This document shows positions 1 to 9,826 of a stretch of DNA of 64,000 nucleotides, piece after piece. A program made the position numbers and the translations under genes. This DNA comes from Sodalis glossinidius str. 'morsitans' (lineage in GTDB: Bacteria > Pseudomonadota > Gammaproteobacteria > Enterobacterales > Enterobacteriaceae), in assembly GCF_000010085.1 (NCBI RefSeq), contig NC_007712.1, positions 3,534,001 through 3,598,000 on the forward strand, written 5' to 3'. Numbering within the stretch: the stretch's first letter is position 1; every line of letters starts with the position of its first letter. The notes under the pieces are model-generated. The model saw nothing but the letters and a program-made list of their open reading frames with translations, was not told the DNA's origin and did not search any database.

Positions 1-1
1 C

Positions 2-345
2 GGCACGCAGAAAGCCATTGTGGATCTGCTCATCAATGACTATAGCCGCCGCGGTTACATCAACGGCCGCAGCCTGGTCATGCCCACGATTGTAGTGCGT
101 CCCGGTAAGCCGAATAAAGCCGCGTCCAGCTTCGCCAGCGGGATCATCCGCGAACCTTTGGCCGGTCTGGCCGCCGTCTGTCCGGTAAATACCTTGACGT
201 CGCTTTGGATCATGTCCCCGACAAAGCCATCAGTAATCTGCTGCACGGCTTGACGCTGACCGGCGAACAGCTGGGGCAGAATCGGATCGTTAACATGCCG
301 ATGACTCTGTCCGCGACATCATCGAATTACACCTGGACTCGCTAA
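2..345 (+). pseudogene. denD: D-erythronate dehydrogenase-like (NAD-dependent epimerase/dehydratase family), C-terminal remnant
   Basis: The gene enters from the left edge, so only the C-terminal part is visible. The first frame (from base 2) reads motifs typical of this family, such as NDYSRRGYINGR, PTIVVRPGKPN and SSFASGIIREPLAG. It runs into a stop at about 251. The expected continuation (SNLLHGLTLTGEQLG, NRIVNMP) is found in the next frame up to a TAA at 343-345, so there is a frameshift near 220-240. The residue pattern fits DenD, which oxidises D-erythronate with NAD in a four-carbon acid sugar pathway; this comes from remembered family motifs, not a search. A truncated MFS transporter follows at once, consistent with a former catabolic operon. 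Another sugar epimerase of the same superfamily is possible. Confidence 0.6.
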
Positions 346-402
346 GCGTTTAATCATCTGCCTAATACACACTTGTTACCCTATTATAAAGAAGAGGTTC
401 AC

Positions 403-650
403 ATGCAAAATTCGACAGCCTCAGCCAATACAACGTCATCGCAGTCCTGGTACCGGGAAATCACCTGGTCACAATGGAAAGTATTAATCACCGCCTGGGG
501 CGTGTGGGTTTTTGACGCCGTCGACTTTCTGTCTATCACCTTTGTGTTAAATGATATCGCCAAGACATTCAATATCAGTCTTGAGGCATCGTCGCTGCTT
601 CTCTTTGTCACCTATGCCGTGCGCTGGCTCGGGGGATTGGCCTTCGAAAG
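403..650 (+). pseudogene. MFS transporter (sugar-acid/sialate-type), N-terminal fragment
   Basis: ATG at 403 is preceded by a good GAAGAGG ribosome-binding site. The protein begins with a short hydrophilic N-terminus, then the first transmembrane helix region (WGVWVFDAVDFLSITFVLND) and the start of the second (FVTYAVRWLGGL), as in proton symporters of the major facilitator superfamily. A complete member has about 400 residues and 12 helices; here the frame leaves the family at about residue 80 and stops at 661-663. The DNA after about 650 belongs to a gene on the other strand (the needle-tip remnant), so the transporter was cut by a rearrangement rather than a point mutation. The substrate cannot be told from the fragment. 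Confidence 0.7.
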
Positions 651-1721
651 AGTTACCCATTGAGTTAAAAGCGGCAAGCCAGGCATTATAACTTGCCATA
701 TCGGTTTTTTGATCGTTTTTTGTTTTTTTAGGATCATCATCTTCTTCAATACCTGATGGCTGTTTTGGACAACTGTCTATTGCCGTGGTATCGAATTTAA
801 TCCTACCTATTACCTTCCCAGAATTATCTTTTATCAATTCAAGTTTAAATGTAGGTTTCAAACCTAGTGATTTCTCAAGGTCACTGATGGCCTTTTGTTT
901 ATCCTTGCCATTTTTCATATCGTATATTTTTTTAACTCAGCCGACTCTGGCATATCATAAACCACAGTCACTTTTGCATAATCCTTGAACTCATTGAACT
1001 TTTCCTGGAAGTTTTTGGCATCCCATTTCACGTGGTTACCATCCTCTCCTTCCTTCACTAATTTAGCCACCGTGGCTTGTAATTCTATGAATTTTTGGTA
1101 AAAATAAGTATATTTTAAAGTTAACTCAGAATAAAAATCAACGTACTCTTTTTTATTTTTAATCGATTTGATATCGCAGGCTATGCCTTCCCAGAATTCG
1201 GAATACCTCGACCATTGTTTTTCATCCTGTATACCCTCGCAGGAAAATTGACGTAACTCAGGCTTGGCCGCAACCTGATCGATATTTCTTTGTAATTGGG
1301 TTAATTTAACCTCACGATTAAGTCTCTCCTTACGTACCAGGCCTTTCACCTGATCAACTACTTCATACGTCGCTTGCGCGGATGCAGTGAGTGCTGTTTT
1401 CACCTCCTTCAGATTACTGCCGTCCGCCGCGATAGCAGGACACTCAGCCAATCGTCTACCGTCCAGCTTTTGTAGCAGCACTTCCATCACTGAACCCGAT
1501 GAGGATACATAGTGAGCTGGCGTGCCTGCATCCGCTGTAAACTCATTACCCACGTCACGATATTCGTTAATGATTTCTTTTAATTCATTTTTCAAATTAT
1601 GCATTATGATTGAATATCGGCAACTCATTTCATTTTCACTTTTTCCTTTCTGCACTGAAGGAAATCCTTCATCCATTAAATTACCGACTCTTATTTCGAG
1701 TGACAATAGCGTATTTATCAC
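645..1721 (-). pseudogene. sctA: Type III secretion needle-tip protein, IpaD/SipD/BipD family (SctA), frameshifted and truncated
   Basis: Read on the minus strand from about 1721, a 268-codon frame is followed by a second frame carrying the rest of the same protein. The middle contains the family pattern YWEG-type to DIKSIKN, YVDFYSELTLKYTYFYQKF and GEDGNHVKWD; the second frame ends with DMASYNAWLAAFN, the conserved segment before the C-terminal coiled coil of IpaD/SipD. The frames meet at a run of seven A (T at 927-933 on the plus strand); one extra A would join them. The C-terminal coiled-coil arm, needed for needle docking, is missing because the sequence changes to the MFS transporter at 645-668. 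Tip proteins cap the needle and control translocator insertion. The start codon is uncertain. The family assignment rests on motif recognition and is fairly firm. Confidence 0.72.
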
Positions 1722-2208
1722 GACTTATCCATTATTAATCAAATAAATAATTAACCAGTCGTATATTTTTGCCATTTACGTCAGGAGAAATATATCCAAT
1801 AGTTAATGAGATTGCAAGATGGTTAATATTAATAAAACCCATCATCGCTAATTGAATTAATCAACAATTAGTCGTGAATTATTATAAATAAATATTAATC
1901 TTATGTGCTGTAAAAGAGAAAGCGCCGATCATAAAAAAGAATAAAACACCCCCTTATCACCTTGGCATAAATAACCGCAAAACCTATTAACTCCCCCCTC
2001 AGGACATTTAGCAGCATGATTGAAATTTGATATTCTTTGTGGGCACAGGAATTACACTTATTTATGCTCGGGCGTTGTTTCCTGCTCCAAACGCCAGACA
2101 ATGACGATCAGAATGCGGCAAAACGCCGGTGGCAAACGGTGGACTTGTCAGCTGATAGGTGGCGCTGCCTGGAAATGGAGAGGATCGCGGGCGTAGATGG
2201 CATGCCCC
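1722..2208. other. AT-rich intergenic stretch, no gene recognised
   Basis: The stretch between the needle-tip remnant and the CocE-like pseudogene is clearly richer in A and T than its right-hand neighbour up to about 2040. Short open frames exist on both strands, but none shows a ribosome-binding site or a recognisable motif. It could contain the promoter of the tip gene; no clear -35/-10 pair was picked out. Confidence 0.5.
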
Positions 2209-3090
2209 TTAGATCGTTAACAGGCGCCGCAACCGGTTGCAGTTATCGCAACCGACGATGAGCGCCTCATTCCGACAACGGCTGCCGCCACCGACGCTAA
2301 ACGCAGCAAACGGCAGGGTTTGCTGCAGCATACGGCTGCGAAATTGCGGCGCTAAATGTACCGTATTGAGTGCGCTGCGCGGACAGCGTCCGCTTCTCTC
2401 CGGTTCACCGCTGTTGGGATTGACATCGTATTTCGGGAAATTGCTAGAGGAAATATCCAGGCGAATGCGGTGGCCCGCTTTAAACAGGTTCGCGGTGGCG
2501 AAGGGCTCGATACGCAGAGTAAAGGGTTCCTCGGATGTAACAAGCTGCGGATTATTAAAACCGTTGCGATAGCGGCAGCGGAAAATGCCGTCGGTAATGT
2601 TCATGGCAAAACCGGTCAGGTAATCGTCACTGGGAGGGTAGACATCTATCAGCTTGGCGGTGAAATCAGTATCCGGCGCATCCGTCGACACCACCAACTC
2701 GATGAATACCTCGCCTATCACCGCCAAATCCTGCGCAAGCGGCGGCGTCTCGAACGACAACACATCCTGACGAGTGGTAAGCGGTAGTCCGGGATGGCGG
2801 CAGCCTAAGAAGCGCGCATCTTCACGCTGATCAAACGCACCGCCGGTGAAAATAGGCTCGCCGCTGGTTAAGGAGCCGCCGATGGTCGGCACCAGCCGGG
2901 TCGGATCAAACCGGTAGCTAAGTCGGGAGGTTCAGCAAGCGACTGCGAAGACAGGCTCATGTCGTCTTGCAGATAAAGCATTAATGGTTCAGCCTCGAGC
3001 AATGACCATTCGCGGGCGTGCAGCCAGCGGCCGCCGTGCTGTAATTTCCCCTCAGCGCTCTTCTTGCGGTCGCCGCCGCCCATCAAAAAC
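2209..3090 (-). pseudogene. CocE/NonD-type hydrolase (X-Pro dipeptidyl-peptidase-like), C-terminal part
   Basis: The minus-strand frame at 2209-2892 shows the C-terminal jelly-roll of CocE/NonD serine hydrolases: GGAFDQREDARFLGCR, a long beta-rich segment with VIGEVFIELVVSTDAPDTDF, and SSNFPKYDVNPNSGEP. Its upstream continuation (GGRWLHAREWSLLEAEPLML) lies in another frame at 2868-3090, so there is a frameshift at about 2890-2920. The catalytic alpha/beta-hydrolase half is gone: upstream of about 3085 the sequence is the end of an ABC permease and the first codons of what looks like a second permease, so this is a deletion fusion. The last residues also appear frameshifted. The enzyme probably acted on peptides or esters together with the neighbouring transporter. 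Confidence 0.68.
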
Positions 3091-3105
3091 GCGTAAGAGT
3101 AGCCA

Positions 3106-3960
3106 TTACACATTTCCTTTGGCACTGAGCCGCACGCGCGGATCGAGCAGCAAATAGATGATATTCACCAGCAAATTGATGCAAATAAACACCAGCACGA
3201 TCATCATCAGATACGCCACCATGATTGGCCGGTCGAGGACATTGATACTGTCGATGATGAGTTTGCCCATACCGGGCCAGGCGAAAATGCTCTCCGTCAC
3301 CACCGTGATCATGATATTTTTTTAGAACATGTACGCCAATAACCCGGGTTTCCGTTAGCCCGCACGCGCGGGTATAGCGGATATAATCCTGCGACAACAC
3401 TTCCTGCACGCCTGCGCGGGTCAAGCGCATCACCAGCGACAAATTGATCGCCAGCAGAATGAGGTGTTGCCAACCGTCCAGAGTGAGAAATAACCACTGG
3501 GCGTGCAGCAATGTCACGGTCGCGCCGCGGCCGCTTGATGGCAGCCAGCCGAGCTGAACGGCGAAAACCATAATCAGCATCAGACCGACCCAGAACGTCG
3601 GCAGCGAAAAGCCGAGAATCCTGCCGGCCATCAGCAGTTTCGCCAGCGGGCTTTGGGGCCGCAGCTCGGCGTACAGGCCAAGAGGGATACCGATAATCAC
3701 CTAAAAAATCATGGCGGTGACCTACAGCTCAAAGGTGGCGGGAAAGCGCTGCAAAATAACTTGTAGCGCCGGCTGGCTATAGACATAGCTGTCGCCCAGA
3801 TTGCCGTGCAGCGCACCGTTGATGAACGCCAGATATTGCCGCTACAGCGGCTGGTCCAACCCCAATTAGTGAATGACTCTCAGCCGCTCGGCCTGATCGG
3901 CGTCCAGCGAAATCAGGATGTCCACCGGATTGCCTATCATATTGACGCCGATAAAGACGA
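3106..3960 (-). pseudogene. Dipeptide/oligopeptide ABC transporter permease (DppB/GsiC-like)
   Basis: The minus strand encodes an inner-membrane permease of the DppB/GsiC type. The central frame has the helices and the coupling-loop signature (LTRAGVQEVLSQDYIRYTRA, the EAA-like motif). A frameshift near 3320 moves the last third (FAWPGMGKLIIDSINVLDRP, then a membrane segment and LLLDPRVRL) to the frame ending at 3106. The N-terminal part between about 3700 and 3960 is in frame but carries at least four stop codons, so the gene is long dead. Its very beginning is fused in frame to the broken gamma-glutamyltransferase at about 3965. An ATG followed by a permease-like start (MATLTRF) at 3110 hints at a lost second permease. 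Confidence 0.75.
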
Positions 3961-3964
3961 TGAT

Positions 3965-4828
3965 GGTCATGATCCCCTGTGCTATGGACGGTGCGATATA
4001 ACTGCCCCCCGGTGCGCCCATGACTACAAAGGGTTTGCCCTCGCTGAACACGATGGTCGGTGCGGCGGAGCTGGCCCGCCGTTTACCCGGCGCGATAGAG
4101 GCCGCGCGGCCGGGACGTGGGTCGAAACGGCTCATGGTGCCGTTATACATAAAGCCGAGCCTCTCGGTAATGGCGCCGGACGGACTGCCCAGCGTATGAG
4201 TCAGGGCCACCGCGTTGCCGTCGCGGTCCACCACCGAAATATGGATGGTGTCGCGACTGATGCCGTTGTCCGGCCGGATGACGGTGGCGCGCTAACCGGC
4301 AATGAGTGATAAACCCGCCCTGCGCCGCCATATCCGGTGCGATCTCCCGGGCGATCGCACCGGTGTAAAACGATTCAGGTCCCTCCTCGGCCAGACGCTC
4401 CAGCGTGCGGATCAGATCGGGATTGCTGATAATTTGATCGGGTCTTTTCAATGACCCATCCACGTTAAAATAGACCCGGCGGCCGGTGGAGGTCAGCGCC
4501 AATTTGCCGCGGGTATTCACCTGGCCGGCAGCCTGCTGATCCAGATACCAATAGCTATACACGTGCGGGCGCACCATAAAACCGCGGCGCGCCTGGTCTA
4601 TCGCCGGTGCCATCACATCCCGCCAGTCAAAGGTGCCGTAACGGCTGAGCGCCTGGGCATAGCCCTTCACGCTACCCGGCGTACACACCGCCTGATAGCC
4701 GATTTCATTGCGATGGTCGTCGAGCAGAAAAGCGAAACCATCGCGGGACTGGCCGCTCATTAACGGCAGCCACATGTCTTCAGTTACCGCCGAGCCGGCG
4801 CGGGCATAGAATTCCAGCACCTCATGCA
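3965..4828 (-). pseudogene. Gamma-glutamyltransferase (GGT family), truncated at both ends
   Basis: GGT enzymes are autoprocessed N-terminal nucleophile hydrolases that move the gamma-glutamyl group of glutathione and related peptides. The large-subunit part is readable at about 4300-4828 (TPGSVKGYAQALSRYGTFDW, VYFNVDGSLKRPDQII, FYTGAIAREIAPDMA). After a frameshift near 4290-4320 the small-subunit start follows, with the T-x-H-x-S-V-V-D pattern around the catalytic threonine (DTIHISVVDRDGNAV), and later APTIVFSEGKPFVVMGAPGG. Both ends are missing: the C-terminus runs into the ABC permease after SIAQGIM, and the N-terminus is fused out of frame to the alpha/beta hydrolase at about 4825. Confidence 0.8.
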
Positions 4829-5461
4829 CGCGCCGCCTTCTGCTGTTGACGTCGCTGCGACAGCGCGTCGGCAAGAAAATCCTTCACCCTGTCGAGCACT
4901 TTGATGCGATCGTGCGCGACGCCGGGCGTATAATGCCGCGATCCCTCTTTATGGGTTATCTCCCAGGTTTCCAGATCGGCGGCGCCCACCACCATTTGCA
5001 CCTGCGCGGCGGCATCGAAGGTCACGCCGAATAGCGCCGGCAGATTGCGGATGCCGACCCACCAATCCCGGTCGGGATCCAGCAGCGTCACCGATCCCGG
5101 CGCACTGATGGACGCCGCCCACAGGCGCTGCGGATGTAATAGGGTGAAACGGTGGCTGAAATGACCGCCGCCGGAGAAACCGAAAATGGCGAACTGCTGC
5201 CAGTCCTGGCGGTATTTTTCCTCCACCTCCGCTACCATCTCCAGCAACAGCAACAGCAGGTCGTAGCGAATATCGCCCTCGATAAGATATTTGTAACCGC
5301 TGCGGGCGCCGTCGCCGCATACCCCTACCGGGAAGATCGGGCACAGTACCGCGCAGCGGTTCCAGCGGCGTGCCGTCGGCGACGCACGGCGGCACATACA
5401 GGCAGTATTGAAAACGGGGATCGGCGCGGGCGGCGGCGCCCCCAAACAGATCGGGTTTCAT
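4822..5461 (-). pseudogene. Alpha/beta hydrolase, internally deleted and frameshifted
   Basis: The start (MKPDLFGGAAARADPRFQYC) is at 5461, overlapping the end of the upstream substrate-binding protein gene by four bases, a translationally coupled arrangement. After some 40 codons the expected sequence moves to another frame (4822-5445). That frame carries the nucleophile elbow G-F-S-G-G (FAIFGFSGGGHFSHRF), a typical esterase/peptidase serine motif, and a plausible C-terminal helix region (HDRIKVLDRVKDFLADAL). The segment that should hold the oxyanion-hole strand appears deleted at the frameshift. The enzyme was likely part of the peptide-uptake operon; the exact substrate is unknown. Confidence 0.68.
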
Positions 5462-7044
5462 GCTTCACTCACTCCCATGGCCAAGGTGTATTGATCCGCG
5501 CGCGGGGTGTAATTGACTCCCTTGCGCGCCCCCACCGCCACTGCCTCGAAATGCAACGGCAAAATAGCGTGATCGGTAAACAGCAGGTGCAAAATCTCGG
5601 CCAGCAGCGCATTGCGCTTGCAGTCGTCCATGGTGGCTTTGGCTATGAGAAGCTTTTCGTCCACCACTGGATTGGAATAACGGCCGTAATTACTGCTGCC
5701 CATGCCCTTTGACTTGTCGTAAGTGGCGGTGATCGGATTGGACGTTTCGCCGGTATTCACCCCCCCCCCCCCGGATGCCAGCGACACGCTAAATTCCGCC
5801 TTGCTGATGTGCACGGAATAGACCGACCAGGGCATCACATCCACCTGCGTCTTTACACCGATACGGCTGAACATTTGCGCAATCGCCTGGACGATTTTGG
5901 AGTCGTTGATATAGCGGTCGTTAGAGCCGTGTAGCGTAAGCTGGAAACCCTCGGGATAGCCGGCCTCCGCCAACAACGCCTTAGCCGCAGCCGGATCATA
6001 GCTATCCACCTGAATATCTGACGAGGTACCGGGCGCGCCGTTCGGCAAAAACTGCGCCGCCGGTTGGGCATTACCGTCCATGACCTGTTTGACAATCCCG
6101 GCCCGGTTGATGGCCAGCGACAGCACGCGGGGTTCTTTCAGCGGGTTTTTCTCCAGCGGCTGGCCGGATGGGCTTTTGATAAACGGTGTCACCTCGCGCT
6201 GCTGATCCATCGCCAGATAGACCACCCGGCTGGAAATACCGCGCTGAATATGAAAGCGGCCGGAGGACTCGACCTGCTTGATGCCGTGATAGGGCATCTC
6301 TTCAATCAGATCGAAACTGCCGGATAGCAATGCCGCCAGGCGGGCTGCCTCGTCGGAAATAACCAGCGTTCGACCTGCTCATATGGGAACGCCTCCCCCC
6401 AATAATGCTCGTTGCGTTTCAGCACCACCTTATTTCCGGGCACATACTCCACCAGCACAAACGGCCCGGTGCCGATGGCGGCCTTACCATTGTTGAAATC
6501 GCTGCTCGGGGCGTCCTTATACTTCGCAGCGATGATGCGAATGCGGCTCAGGGAATTCGGCAGCAGGATCCAGCGCGTGGGTTTCAATCAGCAGTTGGTT
6601 GTTTTCCCCGGCGGCCATGGATTTGATGGTCTGGGTGTAGGTACGAAAAGAGGCGGTGCTCGGCAGGTTGGTGGCCCGGTTAATGGAGGCAATAATATCG
6701 TCTGCCGTTAACGGCGCGCCGTCGGAAAACGTCATATCGGGACGCAACTGGAATACCCAGTGGGTATCGTCCACGATTTTCCAGGAGGACGCCAGACCGG
6801 GCACCGACTGGGATTTGGCGTCGTTAACCACCAGCGAGTCGAAAATGTGGGTCGCCAGGTCATTATTGGGCGCGTTACTTTGCAAATGCGGGTCGACGGT
6901 GGTCGGCGCTGCCGACAGCGCGATGCGCAGCGTTTTGCTGGGCGCCGCCCATAATCGGCCGGGCAGGCTGACCAGAGACAACGATTCCAGCCCGGCCAGG
7001 GCGCCCTTCAGTACTGTCCGCCGCTGCAGTGGTTTGTCAAACAT
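5458..7044 (-). pseudogene. Peptide ABC transporter substrate-binding protein (SBP family 5), frameshifted
   Basis: A family-5 solute-binding protein of about 530 residues is spread over three frames. It starts at 7044 with a twin-arginine-like or lipoprotein-like leader (RRTVLKGALAG) and the domain start (RIALSAAPTTVDPHLQSN, VPGLASSWKIVDDTHWVFQL). The middle is at 6306-6587 (IGTGPFVLVEYVPGNKVVLK) and the C-terminal lobe at 5458-6330 (YDPAAAKALLAEAGYPEGF). Frameshifts lie near 6550 and 6320. A run of 13 C at 5760-5772 encodes four glycines in the C-terminal lobe. The product would have bound peptides in the periplasm for the ABC permease remnant downstream. Confidence 0.85.
5760..5772. repeat. 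Homopolymer of 13 C
   Basis: Thirteen consecutive C on the plus strand (G on the coding strand) lie inside the first substrate-binding-protein pseudogene, where they encode a glycine run that related proteins do not usually have. Such tracts mutate easily by slippage, and their length is also a frequent sequencing uncertainty. Confidence 0.9.
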
Positions 7045-7116
7045 AACGCTCCCCTCTGATTGCCATAGGTGCCGGCGCCGTCAGACGCCGGGGATAAATG
7101 GATAGGCGTTCGCGCC

Positions 7117-8458
7117 TTAACGACGGCGGATATTGCGCGCCATGGTGAAACCATCACGGCGCGGCTCAAGCGTTAAGCCGGCGCGAATGCCCCAGGAGGA
7201 TTTGAGGAAAAACAGCGGGATCACCGCCTGATCCTCGAGGGTCATCCGGGTGGCCTGCAGCAGTAATTTCTCATTCTCGGCTTCTTCAAAGGTGGTTTGC
7301 GAAGCATCGATCACCTTATCGATAGCCGGATTGGAGTACTGGCCGCGGTTATTGATGCCAAGCCCCTTGGCTTTGTCATAGGTTTCGACGGTGGTGATAA
7401 GGAAATTGGTGCTGCTGCCGGTGGGCGTCCCGTACAGCACCATATACATCGAGAAACCCGGTCCGCCGTTGGCGCCGCCGCTGGTGGCGCGCTTAAAGAA
7501 GATCGAGCTGGGCATGGTTTCCACGCGCGTGGTGATGCCCACCGCCGTCAGCATCGCCGCGACCGCCTGACAGGTCTGTGCGTCGCCGGCGAACCGATCG
7601 TTATAGCAATGGAGGGTCAACCGGAAGCCCTGCGGATAACCGGGGCATCCTTAAGCAATTGCCGCGCGCGGGCGGGATCATAGCGAGGCAGGGCGATGCC
7701 TGGATCATAACCTTTCATCCCCTCCGGCACCAGCTGGCCAGTAGGGGTGGCCGCGCCCTGCATAATCCAGCTTGCCAGTCCGTCGCGGTTGATGACAAGC
7801 GTCAGGGCCTGCCGCACCTGCGGGTTTTTAAACGGATTACCCAGCAGCGGCGAACCGTCGTTGGCGGTAATAAACGGAGAAACGTCGTAGTAACGGTCCG
7901 GCGCCAGAAACGCGTTGAACACCGAGGTGTCCTCTACCAGCGCAGTGTCTTGATTAGCAGTGATACGCTTGCTCAGATTGCCCGGCACCTGGTCGATAAC
8001 GTCCACATCGCCGGATAACAGCGCCGCGCGGCCGCCGTTGAAATCCGCCGCCGTCGCCCCTTTCGCCGCCACGGATACCATGCCGATGGAGGTCAAATTC
8101 CAGGGCAGCAACGATGTCGGCTGCCGGGTGGTTCCTGACCCGATGCGCGTCCAGCACCTCTACCTTGACGATATCTTTTAAATAACCACGGTAGGTGCGC
8201 AATCCGTCCAACGTTAAGCCGCGGCGCAGGGAAAACATCACATCCTCGGCGGTAAAAGGCTGGCCGTTGCTGAACTTCACGCAGGGTAAGCTCCCAGGTG
8301 ACGGGGTCTATATTTTTCCACGCGGTCGCCAGCCACGGCTGCGGCTTGAGGTAGCGATCTTGATAGATAAGCGCCTCGTAAACCTGCAAATCGTCGGCGC
8401 GGACGGCGGCACCCCACAGCAGCACCAGCGCCGCTACACCTGTAATAGCTCTTTTCAT
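7117..8458 (-). pseudogene. Second peptide ABC transporter substrate-binding protein (SBP family 5)
   Basis: This is a tandem paralogue of the preceding gene. It starts at 8458 with a clear Sec signal peptide (MKRAITGVAALVLLWGAAVRA) but goes straight from the signal peptide to YEALIYQDRYLKPQPWLATA, so about 25-30 residues of the mature N-terminus are deleted. Later parts are in other frames: EVLDAHRVRNHPA and LPWNLTSIGMVS in the middle, NPQVRQALTLVINRDGL, and a C-terminal frame at 7117-7620 (YDKAKGLGINNRGQYSNPAI). Frameshifts occur near 8280, 8110 and 7620. Two binding proteins next to one permease suggest either a duplication or a transporter with alternative receptors. Confidence 0.82.
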
Positions 8459-8487
8459 CAGGGTCTCTTTCCATCCCGTCGCGTTGT

Positions 8488-9826
8488 TCAGCCACTGAGC
8501 GCGTCGTCCACGGCCGCCTGCGCCAATAACGGCCAGGCCGGCACCTGCGTCGCCGGATCGTGCGCGAAACGGTTGCCGTAGGTATAATCAAGGGGAACCA
8601 GTACACGCGACACCGCCATCAGCGCGGTATTGATCTGGCCGGGCGGCAGCGCATGCTGTGGGTCCTGTAGCGTCAGCAGCGACTGCATTAAATGCTGCGC
8701 CTGCGCCGTCACGTCCTGCAAAGAGAAGCGGTCGTTCAGCTCGGTCGTAAGCGTTGCCAGTTGCGTATGCAATTCCGCCGCTTTACCCGCCTCGTCAAAG
8801 GGCAAGACCTCATCGCTCAGAAGACGCCACAGCACCTCAAGCACCACGCGGGCGTCGCGGCGCAAATTGGCCTCGTCAATTTTATCCAGCAGGTCATCGG
8901 GGGTATGCCACCACCAGCCCAGCGCGTTGCGCATTCCCGGCTCTAGCGCGGTTTGTCCGCTGAGAGAGCCGAAGAGCGAGGGAATACCGATGCCCTGAAA
9001 AGATTCATCCGCGGAGCGGGCCTTGCGCTTGCCGGCCAGAGCCTGCCCTGTCTCGGCCATAATGGCGCCGGCCGCCAGCGGATGCAGTTCGGTCATCACG
9101 CCGGTATTCGCCAGATTGCCGGCCGACACCTCTCGGGCTGTCGATATTGACATGCGCCACGCAGCGGCGATTGAGCTCGTGCCAATGTTCATCCGCATAC
9201 CAGGCGGAGCTGGAGTAGCGACCGTGGGAATGGCCGGACCAAAAACAAATACGCAAGCCGCGCCGCCACAGATGGCGTTCCTGGGCGCAGACGCGCGCCA
9301 CTTCGATCATGGTGGCGTTGGCGGAGCCGTTTTCCATCACGCCGTAATGCCAGGTGTCATGATGGCCGGAGAATAGGACAAACGGCTCGTTAGCCTCCGC
9401 CACGTTCATCTGCGTGACTAAAATCGGCGTTTTGCGCCAACCGATATCCACCTCGGTGGTCATGGTTGCGGTTAACAGTTCCCGGGCCAGATCGGCGCGG
9501 ATGGCATCGCCGTCCGCCTGCAACACCGAAACGAAAGGACAGCGCGGCAAGTTTGCCACCGTTTCCAGCGACGGATTCCCCCACACCGGCGAGATACACA
9601 TCTCATGAGTATCCGATGCGGGCTGGTCTGGATAACGCCAAGCGCCCCTGCCCGGCTGGCACGCTCGGCGACGCCCGGCGTGGCGATGCCCGTTATCAGC
9701 AGCAGCTTGCCGGCCACGTGTTGCGCGGCAAAATCCGCGTCCGACCCTGTGCCCAGATCAATCACCTCGCCTTCCACCGGCTGCACGCCGGTGGAAGGCG
9801 ACATGGAATGAGTGATGCAGAGCAAG
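8488..9826 (-). pseudogene. M28 family metallopeptidase with PA domain
   Basis: Three frames on the minus strand together encode a zinc aminopeptidase-like M28 protein. The protease-associated domain is at 9600-9826 (EVIDLGTGSDADFAAQ, ITGIATPGVAERASRAG). The catalytic part begins in the frame 9005-9601 with the metal ligands in FVLFSGHHDTWHYGVMENG and FWSGHSHGRYSSSAWYADEH. The C-terminal part is in the frame 8488-9198 (GWWWHTPDDLLDKID supplies the last metal-binding histidine region). Frameshifts lie near 9600 and 9130-9190. The N-terminus beyond about 9826 is missing because the sequence changes directly to an IclR regulator on the opposite strand. The peptidase would have trimmed peptides brought in by the adjacent transporter. 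Confidence 0.82.

Noticed and set aside
1901..2101. 66-codon open frame on the minus strand in the AT-rich spacer
   Set aside because: No ribosome-binding site, no known motif, and composition typical of random AT-rich DNA.
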